Assembly: GCF_030413175.1 (NCBI RefSeq)
Contig: NZ_CP129212.1
Location: 7,091,001-7,155,000 of the forward strand
Direction: 5' to 3'
From: Bradyrhizobium roseum
GTDB taxonomy: Bacteria; Pseudomonadota; Alphaproteobacteria; Rhizobiales; Xanthobacteraceae
DNA length: 64,000 nt
Part shown: one piece after another, positions 51,698-60,427 of the stretch
How positions within the stretch are numbered: the stretch's first letter is position 1
Layout of the letters: every line of letters begins with the position of its first letter
Notes under the pieces: generated by a model
What the model was told of the DNA's origin: nothing
The model's database searches: none
What the model saw: the letters and a program-made list of their open reading frames with translations, nothing else
Made by a program: the position numbers and the translations under genes

Positions 51698-52738
51698 ATG
51701 TTGCGGACATTCCGAGGCGGCCTCCTGATAGGGCTGGCGGTCGCAGCCGCCGTTGCGGCTGCTGCCATCACCTATGAGCGCTACGACACCAAGACGCTGA
51801 AGCGCACCATCCGCCGCGGCGATGTGCTGTGCGGCGTCAACAAGGGCCTGCCCGGCTTCTCAATTCCCGACGAAAAGGGCGACTGGACCGGTTTCGACGT
51901 CGATTTCTGCCGCGCGGTGGCCTCGGCGATCTTCGACGATCCCAAGAAGGCGAAGTTCGTCCCCCTCGACGCCAACGAGCGCTTCAAGGAGCTGCAGAAC
52001 CGCACCGTCGACATCCTGGCCCGCAACACCACCTGGAGCATGTCGCGCGAGAGCAATTACGCGCTCTACTTCCCGGCGGTCGCCTATTATGACGGCCAAG
52101 GTTTCATGCTGCCGCGGTCGCGCAACATCGATTCCGCGCTCGACCTCAACAACAGCAAGGTTTGCGTGCAGGAGGGGACGACCAACCTGCTCAATGTCGC
52201 CGACCACTTCCGCGCCAACAACATGAAATACACGGAAGTAAAGCTCCCCAAGCTGGAGGATGTGCTCAAGGCCTATGAAGGCGGCAAGTGCGACACGTTC
52301 TCCGCTGACGTCTCCCAGCTCTACGCGCTGCGGCTGAACCTGATCCAGCCGAGCGACCATGTCATCCTTCCCGACGTCATTTCCAAGGAGCCGCTGGCAC
52401 CCGTGGTGCGCCAGCGCGACGACGACTGGATGATGATCGTGAAGTGGACGCTGTATGCGATGATCAACGCCGAGGAGCTCGGCATCACCTCCAAGAACAT
52501 CGACGAGGCGCTGAAGTCGAAGAAGCCCGACGTGATGCGGCTGGTCGGCACCGAGGGCGCCTACGGCGAGGATCTCGGCCTGCCCAAGGACTGGGCCGCC
52601 CGGATCATCCGCCATGTCGGCAATTACGGCGAGGTCTACGACCGCAATGTCGGCGAGGGCTCGAAACTGAAGATTCCGCGCGGGCTGAATTCGCTGTGGA
52701 GCAACGGCGGGATCCAGTACGCGCCGCCGATCAGGTAG
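51698..52738 (+). CDS. Amino-acid-type periplasmic binding protein, orphan
   Basis: A 346-residue protein of SBP family 3 (AapJ-like general amino-acid binding). An N-terminal hydrophobic segment (LLIGLAVAAAVAAAAIT) serves as a signal or anchor, followed by RRGDVLCGVNKGLPGFSI, the typical AapJ start. FDVDFCRAVASAIFDD and TWSMSRES are conserved. No permease or ATPase gene follows, so it is an orphan in this window; AapQMP-like partners are probably elsewhere. A string of repeats follows. Confidence 0.88.
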   Translation: MLRTFRGGLLIGLAVAAAVAAAAITYERYDTKTLKRTIRRGDVLCGVNKGLPGFSIPDEKGDWTGFDVDFCRAVASAIFDDPKKAKFVPLDANERFKELQNRTVDILARNTTWSMSRESNYALYFPAVAYYDGQGFMLPRSRNIDSALDLNNSKVCVQEGTTNLLNVADHFRANNMKYTEVKLPKLEDVLKAYEGGKCDTFSADVSQLYALRLNLIQPSDHVILPDVISKEPLAPVVRQRDDDWMMIVKWTLYAMINAEELGITSKNIDEALKSKKPDVMRLVGTEGAYGEDLGLPKDWAARIIRHVGNYGEVYDRNVGEGSKLKIPRGLNSLWSNGGIQYAPPIR

Positions 52739-52746
52739 TTTTTTTA

Positions 52747-52961
52747 CCCGCCCCTTGAGGGGGCGGGTCGGCTCACTTGGCGCGCAGCGCCATGGGAGAC
52801 GGGGCGGGGTGACAGACTATCCACGCATGCTCTGTTGGACGTGGAGAGTGGATAGCTCATCTCGGGCACTGTTGAACGTGGAGAGACCTTCACCCCACCT
52901 CGGTTCGCATTGCATGCGAACCGATCCTCCCCCTCCAGGGGAGGATAAGAATCACCCGCAT
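52747..52961. repeat. Repeat block with GC-rich hairpins
   Basis: Begins with CCCGCCCC-TTGA-GGGGGCGGG and contains two further palindromic parts, including GGTTCGCATTGCATGCGAACC near 52901. The long spacer 52739-53269 has no gene; this and the next two elements fill it. Confidence 0.65.
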
Positions 52962-52969
52962 CAACCGCC

Positions 52970-53097
52970 GTCATTCCGGGATGCGCTCGCTTGGGCGCAG
53001 ACCCGGAATCCATCGGGCAGCAAGCACAGCGGAGAGTTGGATTCTCAGATGTGCAATTGCACATCATAGTTCGCGCTGCGCGCGCCCCGGAATGACC
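52970..53097. repeat. Palindromic repeat related to the atzF/gntR element
   Basis: Begins GTCATTCCGGG and ends CCCCGGAATGAC, like the repeat at 30287-30416, but with imperfect arms. It contains the perfect 18-base palindrome GATGTGCAATTGCACATC at 53049-53066, a possible later insertion. Confidence 0.7.
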
Positions 53098-53117
53098 GTA
53101 GAGAATCACGCTCCGGT

Positions 53118-53217
53118 GTCATCGCCCGCGCAGGCGGACGATCCAGTATTCCAGAGACGTCTGTGAATCGACGAGAAGCCGCGGCGTACTGGATCACCCG
53201 CCTGCGCGGGTGATGAC
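53118..53217. repeat. Palindromic repeat, family D
   Basis: Arms beginning GTCATC and including CGCGCAGGCGG and CGATCCAGTA pair with their partner ending GGTGATGAC, over about 30 bases with few mismatches. Loop about 40 bases. Confidence 0.7.
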
Positions 53218-53269
53218 GGCGATGGGTGGGACGACGTTTTGCGCGCGCCGAAATGACGGCGCAACGACT

Positions 53270-54409
53270 TCAATAGCTCTTCATCCGCGCCAGTTGATCG
53301 GCGTGGTAATTGCTGTCGCCGAACAATTCCTGGCACACCCGGGCGCGCTTCATGAAGAAGCCGATGTCGAATTGGTCGGTCATGCCCATGCCGCCGTGCA
53401 TCTGCACGCCTTCCTGCACTGCCCGCGTGGCCGTGGTCCCCGCGCGAGCTTTGGCGACCGCGACGGCGGCGCCGGCGGAATCGAAGTCGCCGTCGAGCGT
53501 CTGCAGCGCCTTCAACACCGCCGCGCGGGTGATCTCGATGTCGATGTAGAGCTCGGCGGCGCGGTGCTGCAGCGCCTGGAATTCGCCGATCAGTTTGCCG
53601 AACTGCTTGCGTTCCTTGAGGTAGGTGACGGTGCGGCCGAACACCTCTTCGCTCAGGCCGACCATTTCGGAAGCGACCGCGCCGCGGCCGATGTTGAGCA
53701 CGCCGTCCAGCAGCGCGCCGCCCTGATCGACTTCGCCGAGCACGTGATCGGCGTCGACCTCGACATCGGAAAATTCGATTCGCGCGGCGTTGTGGGCATC
53801 GACCATCACGGTGCGTTCGATTGCGACGCCCTTGGCCTTGGGATCGACCAGGAACAGCGTCAACCCGTGGCGCTCGCCGGCGGCGCCGCCGCTACGGGCG
53901 GCGACGATCAGCAAATCGGCGGTGTGGCCGTCCACCACCAGCGCCTTGGCGCCGCTGAGCTTGAAACCGTTGCCGGAGCGAACCGCCTGCAAATTGATCT
54001 GCAGCGGCCGATGTTTGGTACCTTCATCGACCGCGAACGCGGCCAGCAGCGAGCCATCTGCGATCTTCGGCAGATGCGCCGACTTCTGTGCCTCACTGCC
54101 GCCGCGCGACAATGCGGAGGCCGCCAGTACCGCGGTCGACAGGAAAGGCGACGGCATCAGCGTGCGGCCGATTTCCTCCATCACCACGCCGGCCTCGACA
54201 TAGCCTAACCCGCTGCCGCCGAAATTTTCCGGCACCAGCAGGCCGGTAAATCCCATGTCGGCGAAGGCTTTCCAGAGATCGCGCGAAAAGCCGGTGGCAT
54301 CCTTACTGTCGCGCAAGGTCCGCAGATGCGCCACCGGCGCCTTGTCGCTGATGAGGCCGCGCGCGCTGTCGCGCAGCATGGATTGTTCTTCGGTGAGGAC
54401 GAGGGGCAT
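53270..54409 (-). CDS. Acyl-CoA dehydrogenase-like subunit lacking the usual catalytic Glu
   Basis: A 379-residue acyl-CoA dehydrogenase-fold protein. HGGMGMTDQFDIG near the C-terminus matches the FAD/substrate region, but where most members have the catalytic Glu in (I/Y)EGT, this protein reads LFGDSNYH with no Glu. In heteromeric alpha2beta2 enzymes of steroid and bile-acid breakdown one subunit lacks the base and the partner has it; the adjacent gene has EGGTSE. Probably a two-subunit dehydrogenase. Substrate unknown. Confidence 0.85.
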   Translation of the reverse strand: MPLVLTEEQSMLRDSARGLISDKAPVAHLRTLRDSKDATGFSRDLWKAFADMGFTGLLVPENFGGSGLGYVEAGVVMEEIGRTLMPSPFLSTAVLAASALSRGGSEAQKSAHLPKIADGSLLAAFAVDEGTKHRPLQINLQAVRSGNGFKLSGAKALVVDGHTADLLIVAARSGGAAGERHGLTLFLVDPKAKGVAIERTVMVDAHNAARIEFSDVEVDADHVLGEVDQGGALLDGVLNIGRGAVASEMVGLSEEVFGRTVTYLKERKQFGKLIGEFQALQHRAAELYIDIEITRAAVLKALQTLDGDFDSAGAAVAVAKARAGTTATRAVQEGVQMHGGMGMTDQFDIGFFMKRARVCQELFGDSNYHADQLARMKSY

Positions 54410-54467
54410 TGATGAGTTCCGGTTCAGAAGAGACTAAATTTGTTTCGTCGTCCCTGCCTTGCGCTCA

Positions 54468-54485
54468 GATGCGCAATTGCGCATC
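54468..54485. repeat. Perfect 18-base palindrome in the two-subunit ACAD operon
   Basis: GATGCGCAATTGCGCATC lies in the 192-base spacer between the two acyl-CoA dehydrogenase genes. The palindrome at 53049-53066 differs by one base in each arm. Probably part of a mobile repeat. Confidence 0.6.
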
Positions 54486-54601
54486 GGGGGACCCATACGC
54501 CGCGGCCTATCGAGGTAGGGATGGAGCTAGCGACACAATCAAACCTCAGGCAGCGGTGGTTATGGGTACCGGCGCAAGGCCGGGACGACGTGAGAGTTGG
54601 G

Positions 54602-55786
54602 CTACGCCCCCGGCAGGTCGAGGATGCGCTTGGCGACGATGCCGAGCATCACCTCTGACGTGCCGCCTTCGATCGAATTGGCCTTGGTGCGGAGCCAGGC
54701 GCGCGGGCGGGCGCCGCCCCTGGAGCGCTCGCTTTCCCATTCCAGCGCATCGATGCCGCCGGCCGACATCAGGATTTCGTGGCGGCGCTTGTTGAGTTCG
54801 GTGCCGTAATATTTCATCGCCGAGGAAAACGCCGGATGCGACTGCCCGGCTTTCGCCAGATCGACCGCGCGTTCGGCGGCCGCGGACAGCGCCGCCTCGT
54901 CGATCTCGAAAGTCGAAATCTGGCTGCGCAGCATCGCATCATCGAGCCGGCCCTGCGGATCCGCGCCGATGGAATCGGCGGCGACCTGGCCAAGCGGCCG
55001 GCCGACGCCGCGCTCGCCCATGCCCGAGATCATCGCGCGCTCATGCTGCAGCAGATACTTTGCGACATCCCAGCCGCGGTTGACGGTGCCGACCACATGC
55101 GATTTCGGCACGCGGACATTGTCGAAGAAGGTTTCGCAGAACGGCGAATAGCCCGAGATCAGCAAAATGGGTTTGGTCGACACGCCCGTTGAGGCCATGT
55201 CGAACAGGATGAAGCTGATGCCGTCGTGCTTCTTGGCCGCCGGATCGGTGCGGACCAGACAGAAAATCCAGTCGGCGTAGTTGGCATAGGAGGTCCAGAT
55301 CTTCTGGCCGTTGATGACGTAATCGTCGCCGTCGCTCTCGGCGCGGGTCTGCAGCGAGGCGAGGTCGGAACCGGCATTCGGTTCGGAATAGCCCTGGCAC
55401 CAGCGGATCAGGCCCGCGGCGATCTTCGGCAGGTGTTCCTTCTTCTGCGCATCGTTGCCGTACTTCAAGAGAGCCGGCCCGAGCATCCAGATGCCGAAAC
55501 TCGACAGCGGCGGGCGCGCTCCCATCGCGGCCATCTCCTCGCGCAGCACCTTGTGCTCGGCGCGATCGAGACCGCCACCGCCATATTCCTTCGGCCAGTC
55601 CGGCACGGTCCAGCCCTTGTCGCGCATCCGCTCGAACCAGAGGCGCTGCGGCTCGGACGAGAACTTTGCGTTACGCCCGCCCCAATAGGTGTCGTTCTCC
55701 GAGGTCGTCGGACGCCGCATCTCCGGCGGGCAATTGGCCTCCAGCCAGGCGCGGGTTTCACGACGGAATGCTTCAAGATCGGACAT
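54602..55786 (-). CDS. Acyl-CoA dehydrogenase, catalytic partner
   Basis: A 394-residue acyl-CoA dehydrogenase: CQGYSEPNAGSDLASLQ in the middle is the FAD-loop signature, and SIEGGTSEVML near the C-terminus carries the catalytic Glu in its usual place. ATG 55786 is chosen over a start ten codons upstream. It precedes the Glu-less paralogue by 192 bases on the same strand and probably forms a heteromer with it, oxidising the alpha-beta bond of an acyl-CoA whose chain is attached to a ring. Substrate unknown. Confidence 0.88.
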   Translation of the reverse strand: MSDLEAFRRETRAWLEANCPPEMRRPTTSENDTYWGGRNAKFSSEPQRLWFERMRDKGWTVPDWPKEYGGGGLDRAEHKVLREEMAAMGARPPLSSFGIWMLGPALLKYGNDAQKKEHLPKIAAGLIRWCQGYSEPNAGSDLASLQTRAESDGDDYVINGQKIWTSYANYADWIFCLVRTDPAAKKHDGISFILFDMASTGVSTKPILLISGYSPFCETFFDNVRVPKSHVVGTVNRGWDVAKYLLQHERAMISGMGERGVGRPLGQVAADSIGADPQGRLDDAMLRSQISTFEIDEAALSAAAERAVDLAKAGQSHPAFSSAMKYYGTELNKRRHEILMSAGGIDALEWESERSRGGARPRAWLRTKANSIEGGTSEVMLGIVAKRILDLPGA

Positions 55787-55946
55787 GATGGCGTTTCCAC
55801 GTTGTATATTTGCCATCGACCTTAGCGGTCAGATGGCGGAATTCAACCTGTGTCTGGCATCGGCCCATGCCGCCGGTACGGTGGTCATGGCGCGCAATCG
55901 GGTGTATGCGCAAAGCGTAACGATTGAAAAACAAGAGGAAACGCGC

Positions 55947-56492
55947 ATGCGGCTGAAACTGCTTTCGCCTGGCGAAATGAGCCCCGAGCAAAAAGAAACC
56001 TATGACGAGGCGATATCCGGCAAGCGCGGCGCCCCGCCGGCGCCGATGATGGCCTGGCTCAACAGCCCGGACATGGCGCGGCATGCCACGCGGCTCGGCG
56101 AACAGCTGCGGTTCAATACGATGTTTCCGGCAAAACTGTCCGAGATCGCGATCCTCGTTACAGCGCGGCACTGGACCTCGCACTACGAATGGTTCGCGCA
56201 CAAGCGCCTGGCGCTGAAGGGCGGTATGGACCCCAAGATCATCGAAGACATCCGGGATCGCCGCACGCCTGTCTTCGACGATCCGAAGGGCCAGATGATC
56301 TACGACCTCGCCAAGTCGCTGCACGAGGGCAAGGGCGTCTCGAAGGCGCTGTACGACGAGGCGGTGAAGGTGCTGACCGAGCGCGGAATCGTGGAAGTGA
56401 TCGGGCTGTGCGGGTACTACACGATGGTGTCGATGACGCTGAATACGTTCGAGTTCGGACTGCCGGAGGGGGAAGTGTCGGATTTGGCGTGA
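55947..56492 (+). CDS. Carboxymuconolactone-decarboxylase-family protein
   Basis: A 181-residue AhpD/CMD-like helical protein. FNTMFPAKLSEIAILVTARHWTSHYEWFAHK contains the EWxxH-type pattern of the family (Glu and His), and GLCGYYTMVSMTLNTF follows. Only single Cys and no CxxC is visible, so alkyl-hydroperoxidase activity is unlikely; the lactone decarboxylase type or an unknown enzyme is more likely. ATG 55947 has GAGG eight bases upstream. Divergent from the acyl-CoA dehydrogenase pair. Confidence 0.82.
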   Translation: MRLKLLSPGEMSPEQKETYDEAISGKRGAPPAPMMAWLNSPDMARHATRLGEQLRFNTMFPAKLSEIAILVTARHWTSHYEWFAHKRLALKGGMDPKIIEDIRDRRTPVFDDPKGQMIYDLAKSLHEGKGVSKALYDEAVKVLTERGIVEVIGLCGYYTMVSMTLNTFEFGLPEGEVSDLA

Positions 56493-56501
56493 TCTGTAGA
56501 C

Positions 56502-56647
56502 TCCCTCGCCCCGCTCTTGCGGGGAGAGGGTTGGGGTGAGGGGCTGCCTCCGCGAGTTGTGAACTCTCGATAGACCTGTACCCCCTCACCCGAATTTTAC
56601 GCTTCGCGTAAAATCCGACCTCTCCCCGCAAGCGGGGCGAGGTTAAG
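56502..56647. repeat. Intergenic palindromic repeat, family A, copy 3
   Basis: Nearly identical to the copy at 1726-1874 in order and orientation. It sits between two plus-strand genes (CMD-like and VOC-like). Confidence 0.85.
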
Positions 56648-56673
56648 AAAGCAGCCAGCGCGGAGAGAACCAC

Positions 56674-57168
56674 ATGCCCCAGAACCCACCCGTCATATCC
56701 GGCACCCGGATCGGCCACGTCCATCTCAAGGTCGCCGATCTTGATCGCGCGCTCGGCTTCTATTGCGGCGTGCTCGGCTTTGAGATTATGCAGCGGATCG
56801 GCGATGCTGCCGCGTTCATTTCGGCCGGCGGCTATCATCACCACATTGGCCTGAACACCTGGGAGAGCAAAGGCGGCCATCCGCCGCCGCCCGGCACCAC
56901 CGGGCTGTTTCATACCGCCATTGTATATCCGACCCGCGCGGCGCTGGCGGATGCGCTGTATCGCGTGATGCAAGCCCACATCGAGCTCGACGGCGCCAGC
57001 GACCACGGCGTCAGCGAGGCGCTTTACTTGCGTGATCCCGACCAGAACGGCGTCGAGCTCTACCGCGACCGACCCGAGGCCGAGTGGCCGCGCGCGGGGG
57101 ATGGATCGCTGGCGATGTTCACAAAAAGGCTGGATCTGGCGGATCTGATGCGGGCGCGGGAGGCGTAA
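56674..57168 (+). CDS. VOC-family protein (glyoxalase/extradiol dioxygenase-like)
   Basis: A 164-residue vicinal-oxygen-chelate fold protein. IGHVHLKVADLDRALGFYCG has the N-terminal metal His, GGYHHHIGLNTW in the middle, GLFHTAIVYPTR begins the second half, and LRDPDQNGVELYRD carries the metal Glu. It may be a ring-cleavage dioxygenase of the one-domain-like kind or a lyase or isomerase; sequence alone does not decide. A GGAG site precedes the ATG. Close to the CMD-family gene. Confidence 0.85.
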   Translation: MPQNPPVISGTRIGHVHLKVADLDRALGFYCGVLGFEIMQRIGDAAAFISAGGYHHHIGLNTWESKGGHPPPPGTTGLFHTAIVYPTRAALADALYRVMQAHIELDGASDHGVSEALYLRDPDQNGVELYRDRPEAEWPRAGDGSLAMFTKRLDLADLMRAREA

Positions 57169-57193
57169 ACTCTTCACCCGCTCCTCGACGACC

Positions 57194-57233
57194 GTCATTC
57201 CGGGGCGCCGCAACGCGGCGAACCCGGAATGAC
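57194..57233. repeat. Short palindromic repeat
   Basis: GTCATTCCGGGGCGCCGC and GCGGCGAACCCGGAATGAC pair with a few mismatches around AAC. It shares its ends with the elements at 30287-30416 and 52970-53097, between two convergent genes. Confidence 0.75.
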
Positions 57234-57288
57234 GGCTCAGGCTTTTTGGCCGTGAAGGCGCGCGCCAGCGGCGAGCCGACGCGCCCCC

Positions 57289-58530
57289 TCAAGGGGCTGG
57301 CGAAGAGACCGAACGCCCCCGCACCATGATCAGCACCGCGGCCGTCAATTCCAACGCGATGCAGCCGTAGAACGGCAGCGTGTAGCTGCCCGACAGATCC
57401 CGCAGCAGGCCGATCACGCCGGGGCCGAAGGCGTAGGTGATCTGGTTGATCGCCGTGATCAGGCTGACCAGCACGCCGAACGAACGCGGGTCAAACTCGC
57501 GCTGCACGATCAGCGCCGGCAGCGTGATCAGATTTCCGACCGAGAAGCCGAACAGCGCGCAGGCGGCGATCAGCGCGTAATCGCGATGCACATTGATGAC
57601 GACCAGCAGCGCGACCGCCTGGCTGACGAAGGAAAGCGCGGACGCCAGCCGCTGGTTCATCCGGTCGATGACAAATGAAACCAACACGCGGCCGACCACT
57701 GCCATCGCGGTCAACACCGCCACGGCAATCGCCGCCTGCTGCCGCCCGATCACCGAATCGAGAAACGAGATCAGGTGGACGATGAAGCCGACCTGCGCGA
57801 ACAGCACCAGCGCGAACGCCGCGGACACCGAGAGGAAGCCGATATCCCGAAATGCGCGCGCGCGAACCTGCGTCGGCGACGGTGCGTCCGCGGCCGCAGC
57901 GGAGCCAGCGCCGGCGCCGGCATGAACCGGCGGCCGGCCGACGAAGATCAGGATCACGGGAATCATCACCACGACCATCACGGCGGCCGCAGCGGTCATC
58001 CCGCCGGAAAAGCCAAAATGGCCGATCGCAGCCACCAGCAGCGGCACGCCGATGATGCCGCCAAAGCTCGCGCCGTTCAGCGCCAGGCTGATCGCCATGC
58101 CGCGCTTCCTGTCGAACCACAGGCTCAAGGTGTTGGTGATCATGCCGAGGCTGGTGCCGGCCCAGCCGAAGGCGAGCACCGCGTTGGCGAGATAAAGCTG
58201 CCAGGGCTCGCGCACCTGGCCGATGGCGACGGCGGCAACCGCCATGGTGCAGATGCCCGCGACCATGCAATTTCGAGGACCGAAGCCCCTGATCGCCTCG
58301 GAGACAAAGGCGACCAGCGCCGCGCCGGATAGATAGAAGAACGTCGTGCTTGAGGAAATCAGCGAGGCCGGCCAGCCGTGCGACCTCTGCAACTCGGCGA
58401 CATAGACGCTCTGGCCATAGAAGCCGAACGCCCAGCCGAACGTCGCCAGCAGGAAACAGACGGCGACGATGCGCCAGCCGTCGTAGCTGATCGAGGTTTC
58501 GTCAGTGAGCGAGTAGTTGCGGGCGTCCAC
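57289..58530 (-). CDS. MFS transporter
   Basis: About 413 residues with roughly twelve membrane spans. WFDRKRGMAISLALNGASFG is the MFS motif between spans 4 and 5, as in monocarboxylate- or oxalate/formate-type carriers; RGFGPRN is motif A-like. No ATG near the true start has a site: the ATG at 58563 lies within a palindromic repeat, whereas GTG 58530 has AGAAG nearby; I use the GTG. Substrate unknown. Confidence 0.88.
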   Translation of the reverse strand: MDARNYSLTDETSISYDGWRIVAVCFLLATFGWAFGFYGQSVYVAELQRSHGWPASLISSSTTFFYLSGAALVAFVSEAIRGFGPRNCMVAGICTMAVAAVAIGQVREPWQLYLANAVLAFGWAGTSLGMITNTLSLWFDRKRGMAISLALNGASFGGIIGVPLLVAAIGHFGFSGGMTAAAAVMVVVMIPVILIFVGRPPVHAGAGAGSAAAADAPSPTQVRARAFRDIGFLSVSAAFALVLFAQVGFIVHLISFLDSVIGRQQAAIAVAVLTAMAVVGRVLVSFVIDRMNQRLASALSFVSQAVALLVVINVHRDYALIAACALFGFSVGNLITLPALIVQREFDPRSFGVLVSLITAINQITYAFGPGVIGLLRDLSGSYTLPFYGCIALELTAAVLIMVRGRSVSSPAP

Positions 58531-58638
58531 AATCGTTCTTCTTGTGTTGTCTCTCTCCGTCATGGCCGGGCTTGACGACAACTACTAGCAGAACCACAAG
58601 GGCCATCAATTCGATGGACAGCGAACTGTCAGCAGATG

Positions 58639-59001
58639 TCAGCTGGCCGGCTTCGACGGATCGTAGAAGAACCGCTCGCGAAACACCTTGTCGCCGCGCC
58701 ATTCCTGCAGCGCGACTTCGTCGAACCGGCTGGTCTTGCCGGACTTGTAGACAAAGTCGAACACCCAATGGATCGCGACGCGATCGCCCTCGACGATCGA
58801 GGTGACGCAGGTCGACGTCACGCGCTCGACCCGTTCCAGCACCGCGCGCTCATGCGCCACCAGCAGATCGCGCCCGACCCGCGGCGGCGCGGCGTTCTCC
58901 TGCATGCTGGCGTCCTCGGTGTAGAAGCGCTCGATCGCGCCGGCATGGTCGCCGGAGACGACGGCGGCAATGAACTCATCGAGGCGGGCGCGCGTCGGCA
59001 T
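58639..59001 (-). CDS. SnoaL/NTF2-like protein
   Basis: A 120-residue NTF2-fold protein: IAAVVSGDHAGAIERFYTEDASMQEN is the typical start, and RFDEVALQEWRGDKVFRERFFYDP the typical end. Such proteins are isomerases, hydratases, cyclases or of unknown use. GGAGG precedes the ATG. Lies between two MFS genes in the same orientation and may belong with the downstream one. Confidence 0.82.
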   Translation of the reverse strand: MPTRARLDEFIAAVVSGDHAGAIERFYTEDASMQENAAPPRVGRDLLVAHERAVLERVERVTSTCVTSIVEGDRVAIHWVFDFVYKSGKTSRFDEVALQEWRGDKVFRERFFYDPSKPAS

Positions 59002-59061
59002 GGGACCTCCAGCGGATGATGTGACCGATCAATACCAGAACTAGACGCCCGGATCGGGAAT

Positions 59062-60285
59062 TCAATCGACCGCGTGCCATTTCGCCCGCCGTTTTGCGAA
59101 CGACGCAAACGACAGCACAGCAAGGCCGAGCAGCACCGGCGGGAACACCACCATGTTGACCATCGACCAGCCGTAATGCGCCAGCAACTGGCCTGACGAG
59201 AACGAGCCCGCCGCCATCATCCCGAACACCAGAAAGTCGTTGAACGCCTGCACCTTGTTGCGTTCCTGCGGCCGGTGCGTCTCCAGCACCAGCGCGGAGG
59301 CGCCGATGAAGGCGAAATTCCAGCCGATCCCGAGCACGACCAGCGTCGCCCAGAAGTGCATCACAGTGATGCCGGCAAGGCCGATGCCCGCCGCGGCCGC
59401 TTCCAGGAGCAGGCCGAGCGCGACGATCCTGGGCGCGCCGAAGCGCGCGATCAGCGAGCCCGTGAAGAAGCTCGGCCCATACATCGCCACGATGTGCCAC
59501 TGAATGCCGAAATTGGAATCGCTGACGGTGAGCCCGCACATCTTCATCGCGAGCGGCGCCGAGGTCATCACCAGGTTCATCATGGGGTACGCAACCACGC
59601 CGCATAGCGCCGCCGCGATGAAGCGCGGCTGCCGCGCGATTTCGAACAGCGGCCGGCCGCCATGCATGTCCGACGGCGCGGGCTTCGGCGCATCGACGCC
59701 CCACAGCACCGCCATCGCCACCAGCGCGACGACGGCCTGCACCAAAAAGCTGAACGCGAACAAATAAGGCGGCCAGATATCCATGGTCCACTGCACGAGC
59801 TGCGGACCGAGCACGCCGGCGAAGACGCCGCCCGCCATCACCCATGACACGGCCTTTGGCCGGAACGCGGCGCTGGCGCCGTCGGCGGCGGCAAAGCGAT
59901 AGGACTGCGCCACCGCGCCATAGAGGCCGCCGAGAAACGTCGCGCAGCAAAACAGCCCGAACGACGCATAGAGAACGGCGATTGCGGCGAGCAGGCCGGT
60001 CAGCATGCCGCAAAACGTGCCGATGATGAAGGCTGCGCGGCGGCCGTAGGCACGCGAGATCGCGCCGGTCGGCAGCGTGCCGGCGGCGAGCCCCAGCACG
60101 TACATCGACAGCGGCACGGTGGCGAGCGAGATATCGGGCGCCAGCGTTGCGCCGACGATCGAACCGGTGGCGAAGATGACGGCCGAGTTGGCCCCCGTCA
60201 GCGCCTGCGCCGCGGCCAGCCGCAGCACATTGCCGCGCGCCCGCGCGTCATTGGTTACCTCCAGGGTGGCTGTCGTATCCAGCAT
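59062..60285 (-). CDS. MFS transporter
   Basis: A 407-residue twelve-span carrier. AISRAYGRRAAFIIGT matches MFS motif A (GxxxDRxGRR), and RFGAPRIVALGLL the homologous site in the second half. It precedes the SnoaL-like gene by 60 bases on the same strand. The YfcJ/YbfB-like set of small-molecule exporters is a possible home, but this is a guess. Substrate unknown. Confidence 0.88.
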   Translation of the reverse strand: MLDTTATLEVTNDARARGNVLRLAAAQALTGANSAVIFATGSIVGATLAPDISLATVPLSMYVLGLAAGTLPTGAISRAYGRRAAFIIGTFCGMLTGLLAAIAVLYASFGLFCCATFLGGLYGAVAQSYRFAAADGASAAFRPKAVSWVMAGGVFAGVLGPQLVQWTMDIWPPYLFAFSFLVQAVVALVAMAVLWGVDAPKPAPSDMHGGRPLFEIARQPRFIAAALCGVVAYPMMNLVMTSAPLAMKMCGLTVSDSNFGIQWHIVAMYGPSFFTGSLIARFGAPRIVALGLLLEAAAAGIGLAGITVMHFWATLVVLGIGWNFAFIGASALVLETHRPQERNKVQAFNDFLVFGMMAAGSFSSGQLLAHYGWSMVNMVVFPPVLLGLAVLSFASFAKRRAKWHAVD

Positions 60286-60427
60286 CGGCCTTTTTGCCCA
60301 GCAGGCCCCGGCGGGAGCCTCTTCGATTCATGGCCGGCACTATGAAGATGTGACGAAACCCGATCAACCGGCGCAAACGGGCGTGCGCCATGCGCACATA
60401 TCACGTTCGGCAGAGCTTCCGGACTAT

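Noticed and set aside
52747..52767. GC hairpin as a terminator of the amino-acid binding-protein gene
   Set aside because: The T run is before the stem and not after it; the hairpin belongs to a repeat block. It may still act, but is not a canonical terminator.
58563..58580. ATG at 58563 as start of the MFS gene
   Set aside because: It lies inside a repeat-like GTCATGGCCGGGCTTGAC sequence, so it is probably not the original start; the GTG at 58530 was preferred, with limited certainty.
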